Assembly (NCBI GenBank): GCA_963210315.1
Contig: OY723284.1
Location: 2,046,001-2,110,000, forward strand
Origin: Rhynchopus euleeides
Lineage: Eukaryota > Euglenozoa > Diplonemea > Diplonemida > Diplonemidae
Length of the DNA stretch: 64,000 nt
Direction: 5' to 3'
The notes under the pieces are model-generated. The model was not told the origin of the DNA. It did no database searches and saw only the letters and a program-made list of their open reading frames with translations. The position numbers were made by a program, and so were the translations under genes. Within the stretch, counting starts at the first letter, position 1; each line of letters begins with the position of its first letter. Below are positions 61,914-64,000 of the stretch, in pieces.

Positions 61914-62768
61914 ATGTCCGGCAGCAGCACCCAGGATGAGAAGCGCCGTGTGCCTGGCTACGCCAAGCCCAACGTGTCGAGCCGTCTCCCAGGCTCGATA
62001 GGTCTCGAGCATGAGGCTATCAAAGCGGCCTTTGCACCCGGGTCCTACACTGCCATCGGGGACCTGGGGCGGAATCCGTTCCAGCCGGACGATGCCAGCG
62101 TCGCCTCGATGGCGGAGCAGATGACCTTCAAGGTGGGCTCGCAGAAGAAGTTCTTCACAGACTTTGAGTACAGCGTGAGCCCATACGACATCGCGGCGGA
62201 GGTGAAGAGCAGAGAACGCAAAGACCACAACCAGCGTGTCACCAGCATTGGAAACGGGCAGCCCTTTGTCGCGCCGGGTGTGGCATCGCTGCAGGAGCAG
62301 CCGTACCGCTATGAAACCGACCCGTACGACACGGTGAAGGATGAGCTGCTGAGGGGGAAGTGGCTGGAGGAGCGCAAGGTGCTTGCAGGCGCCTTCCTGC
62401 CGTCAGGGCGTGACAAGAGCCTCTCGAAGCCCTCCAGAGCCCTGCTGACCGACATCATGGCCCAGCTGTACAAAACGCTGTACGAGGACTGGGAGGAGCT
62501 CCTGCCGACCGTCTTCAACACAGTGGAGGACCTGATTGTCATCTACTTCAACGTCTCCAACATCCACCCGCAGCGCCTGCACGGCCTGACGGCTTATATG
62601 AACATCCTTGCGAAGCGGGGACCGCCTGTGGTCCGCCACGAGCTGCGCAAGGTGAACGAAGGCTGGGACATCATGACGGAGGGGAAGTACACCATGTTCG
62701 CCTTCCGCCCCCCGTGGGTGAAGGACAGGAAGTTCACATCCTTTGAGAACGCGCAGGCCCCGTCGTGA
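61914..62768 (+). CDS. conserved-looking hypothetical protein, possibly flagellar (CFAP96/C4orf47-like)
   Basis: 284 residues from the first ATG (MSGSSTQDEKRRV). It is hydrophilic, without a signal or membrane segment. Short turn-rich motifs in the first half (GSYTAIGDLGRNPFQPD, KKFFTDFEYSVSPYDIAAE, RKVLAGAFLPSG) recall cilia-associated proteins of the C4orf47/CFAP96 kind, with AFLPSG the closest point of resemblance. The second half is helical (LLTDIMAQLYKTLYEDWEEL, FNTVEDLIVIYFNVSN) and ends with TMFAFRPPWVKDRKFTSF. The gene has normal composition and a pyrimidine-rich leader. The flagellar suggestion is weak. Confidence 0.65.
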   Translation: MSGSSTQDEKRRVPGYAKPNVSSRLPGSIGLEHEAIKAAFAPGSYTAIGDLGRNPFQPDDASVASMAEQMTFKVGSQKKFFTDFEYSVSPYDIAAEVKSRERKDHNQRVTSIGNGQPFVAPGVASLQEQPYRYETDPYDTVKDELLRGKWLEERKVLAGAFLPSGRDKSLSKPSRALLTDIMAQLYKTLYEDWEELLPTVFNTVEDLIVIYFNVSNIHPQRLHGLTAYMNILAKRGPPVVRHELRKVNEGWDIMTEGKYTMFAFRPPWVKDRKFTSFENAQAPS

Positions 62769-63700
62769 GTGGTGTGGGGGAGGGAGCAGCCGCCTTCCGG
62801 CGGCAGTGCGCGCTGTGGCGATGCAGGGCAAAACCACCGCCACCCCCTCCCCCTCCCCAGCACATCAGCACAGCGTGGCGTGCGTAGCTACACTACCGTG
62901 GCATCCCGCATCCCCCTGCTCTCCTGTCTACACGCATGCTGATCCTCAGGATCATTCCAAGGCCCAGTGCCGCCCTTCTGGGCTCGCTTTGGTGCCCTGT
63001 GTGGTGTGGTGGTGTGCTGTGCTGTGCTCGGGATCACCAAGGCACGAGCAGCGAATCGGGCGAGGCCCTCTTGGAGGGGGTTTGCTCCCCGAGTGTGCTG
63101 TGGTGTCCGGTTGCGTAACGGTGTCCTCTGTGCGTGTTGGGGTGGTGTGGTGTGGGGGGCAGTGCGCAGTGGAGGCTGTATCAGTTGTTGCCTTTGCTGC
63201 CACACAACAAGCTTCGCGTGCCAACTGCCCCCCCCGACCTGCGTGATTACAACGCTGAGACAACTAAGGTTCCCACTAACACGTGCTGTGCTGGTCGTGC
63301 TGCGTCTTGTCAAGAAGTGCCGCCCCCCGCTCTCTCGCCTTTTTTTGCAGAATATATCCATTCCGCTCGATCCTCTCACGACATGTGTTGCATTGCGACT
63401 GCGGGTGCATCTGTGCCCGCAACGCCACCACTGTGCCTCACCACGGGCCGTGCCGCACACGGCAAACTAAACGGGAGTGTCAGTGCCGCCATGCACACCT
63501 CACTACGCCACCTTCCCCCACCCCACCATACCCCCTTCGCCAGGCGGGTGGCCCCCCCCACCCCACCTCCCCCTCCCCCCCGGGGCTTCCGCCGGTCTTC
63601 ACGGGCAGACAGAGAGAGAGGGTGGACCCTCCAAGAGGGTCCCCTCCTGGGCCGCCCTGCGTGGTTGCTGCGAGCTTGACGGACGTGACGTGTGGCGAGG
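62769..63700. other. intergenic region
   Basis: No gene or repeat was recognised. It is G/T-rich in the middle, with C-rich tracts over the last 150 bp leading to an AG near 63607. Confidence 0.5.
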
Positions 63701-64000
63701 ATGGACGGGGTGCTCCCGAGCGACAAGGTGGGAGACCTGCGGCGCGTCGTCGACAGGCTGCTGCGCGACTCGAATGTCTACGGGCAGATCCGCGAGGTGC
63801 TGGCAGACTATGCGACGCGCGAGGCAGGCATGGTTCCCTCGACGGACCACGTCCTGGGCCTGGTGCAGGAGAAGGGCGTGATCTCCAGCCTGATCAACTC
63901 CGTCGATCCACACACCCTGCGTGCCGCACCCACACACGCCGCAGCCCAGGGCGACGGCAACCACAGGCAGGCTGTCTACAGCTCACACGGCGTCGGATCG
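63701..64000 (+). CDS. start of a gene cut by the window edge, possible LisH/FOP-like N-terminus
   Basis: 100 codons from ATG (MDGVLPSDKVGDLRRVVDRL) to the window end without a stop. The first ~60 residues are helical. The order of LRRVVDRLLRDSNVYGQIRE, VLADYATREAG and VLGLVQEKGVISSLINSV is loosely like the N-terminal dimerisation region of FOP/CEP20 basal-body proteins. This is a visual resemblance only. Upstream lies a C-rich tract typical of gene leaders in this window. Confidence 0.5.
   Translation, partial: MDGVLPSDKVGDLRRVVDRLLRDSNVYGQIREVLADYATREAGMVPSTDHVLGLVQEKGVISSLINSVDPHTLRAAPTHAAAQGDGNHRQAVYSSHGVGS

Overview
This looks like nuclear DNA of a GC-rich unicellular eukaryote. A euglenozoan, possibly a diplonemid, fits best, but that is an inference. 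Every convincing host gene (nucleotide cyclase, GT77-like glycosyltransferase, 34-residue membrane peptide, WD40, ubiquitin protease, a multi-pass membrane protein in two copies, a RanBP2 zinc-finger protein, a collagen-like protein, and two genes near the right edge) lies on the + strand, has no visible intron, and usually starts a short distance after a pyrimidine tract ending in AG. This is the pattern of polycistronic transcription with trans-splicing. The retroelement at the left edge has the order gag, tyrosine recombinase, RT-RNase H, as in the VIPER elements of trypanosomes.

Layout. 1-4190: DIRS/VIPER-like retroelement on the minus strand, running off the left edge. 4190-15098: gene-free, with repeats, MITEs, a hAT remnant, a large cruciform palindrome and a 1,114-bp non-autonomous hAT element. 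15099-27321: five genes (cyclase, glycosyltransferase, micro-ORF, WD40, USP). 27485-43302: a 6.1-kb tandem duplication carrying a multi-pass membrane protein gene and the 5' half of a zinc-finger gene. Copy 1 of the membrane gene is split by a 530-bp A-tailed insertion. Copy 2 of the unit is split by a 4,043-bp two-gene DNA transposon. 42760-47335: intact zinc-finger gene and collagen-like gene. 47459-48572: second copy of the 1,114-bp hAT element. 50421-60063: a nest of elements, including a 4,329-bp Harbinger-like transposon whose transposase carries half of a ubiquitin-specific protease domain, its 109-bp MITEs, iteron palindromes, and a 1,151-bp element with long inverted repeats. 60064-64000: sparse DNA with two genes, the last cut by the window edge.

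The host genes do not form an obvious pathway. The strongest new material is in the mobile elements. For several of them both ends, the target-site duplication and a related empty site can be read directly, so insertion order can be worked out: the 6.1-kb duplication came before the two-gene transposon, and the GTATTTTTC palindromes came before the USP-transposase element and its MITEs.
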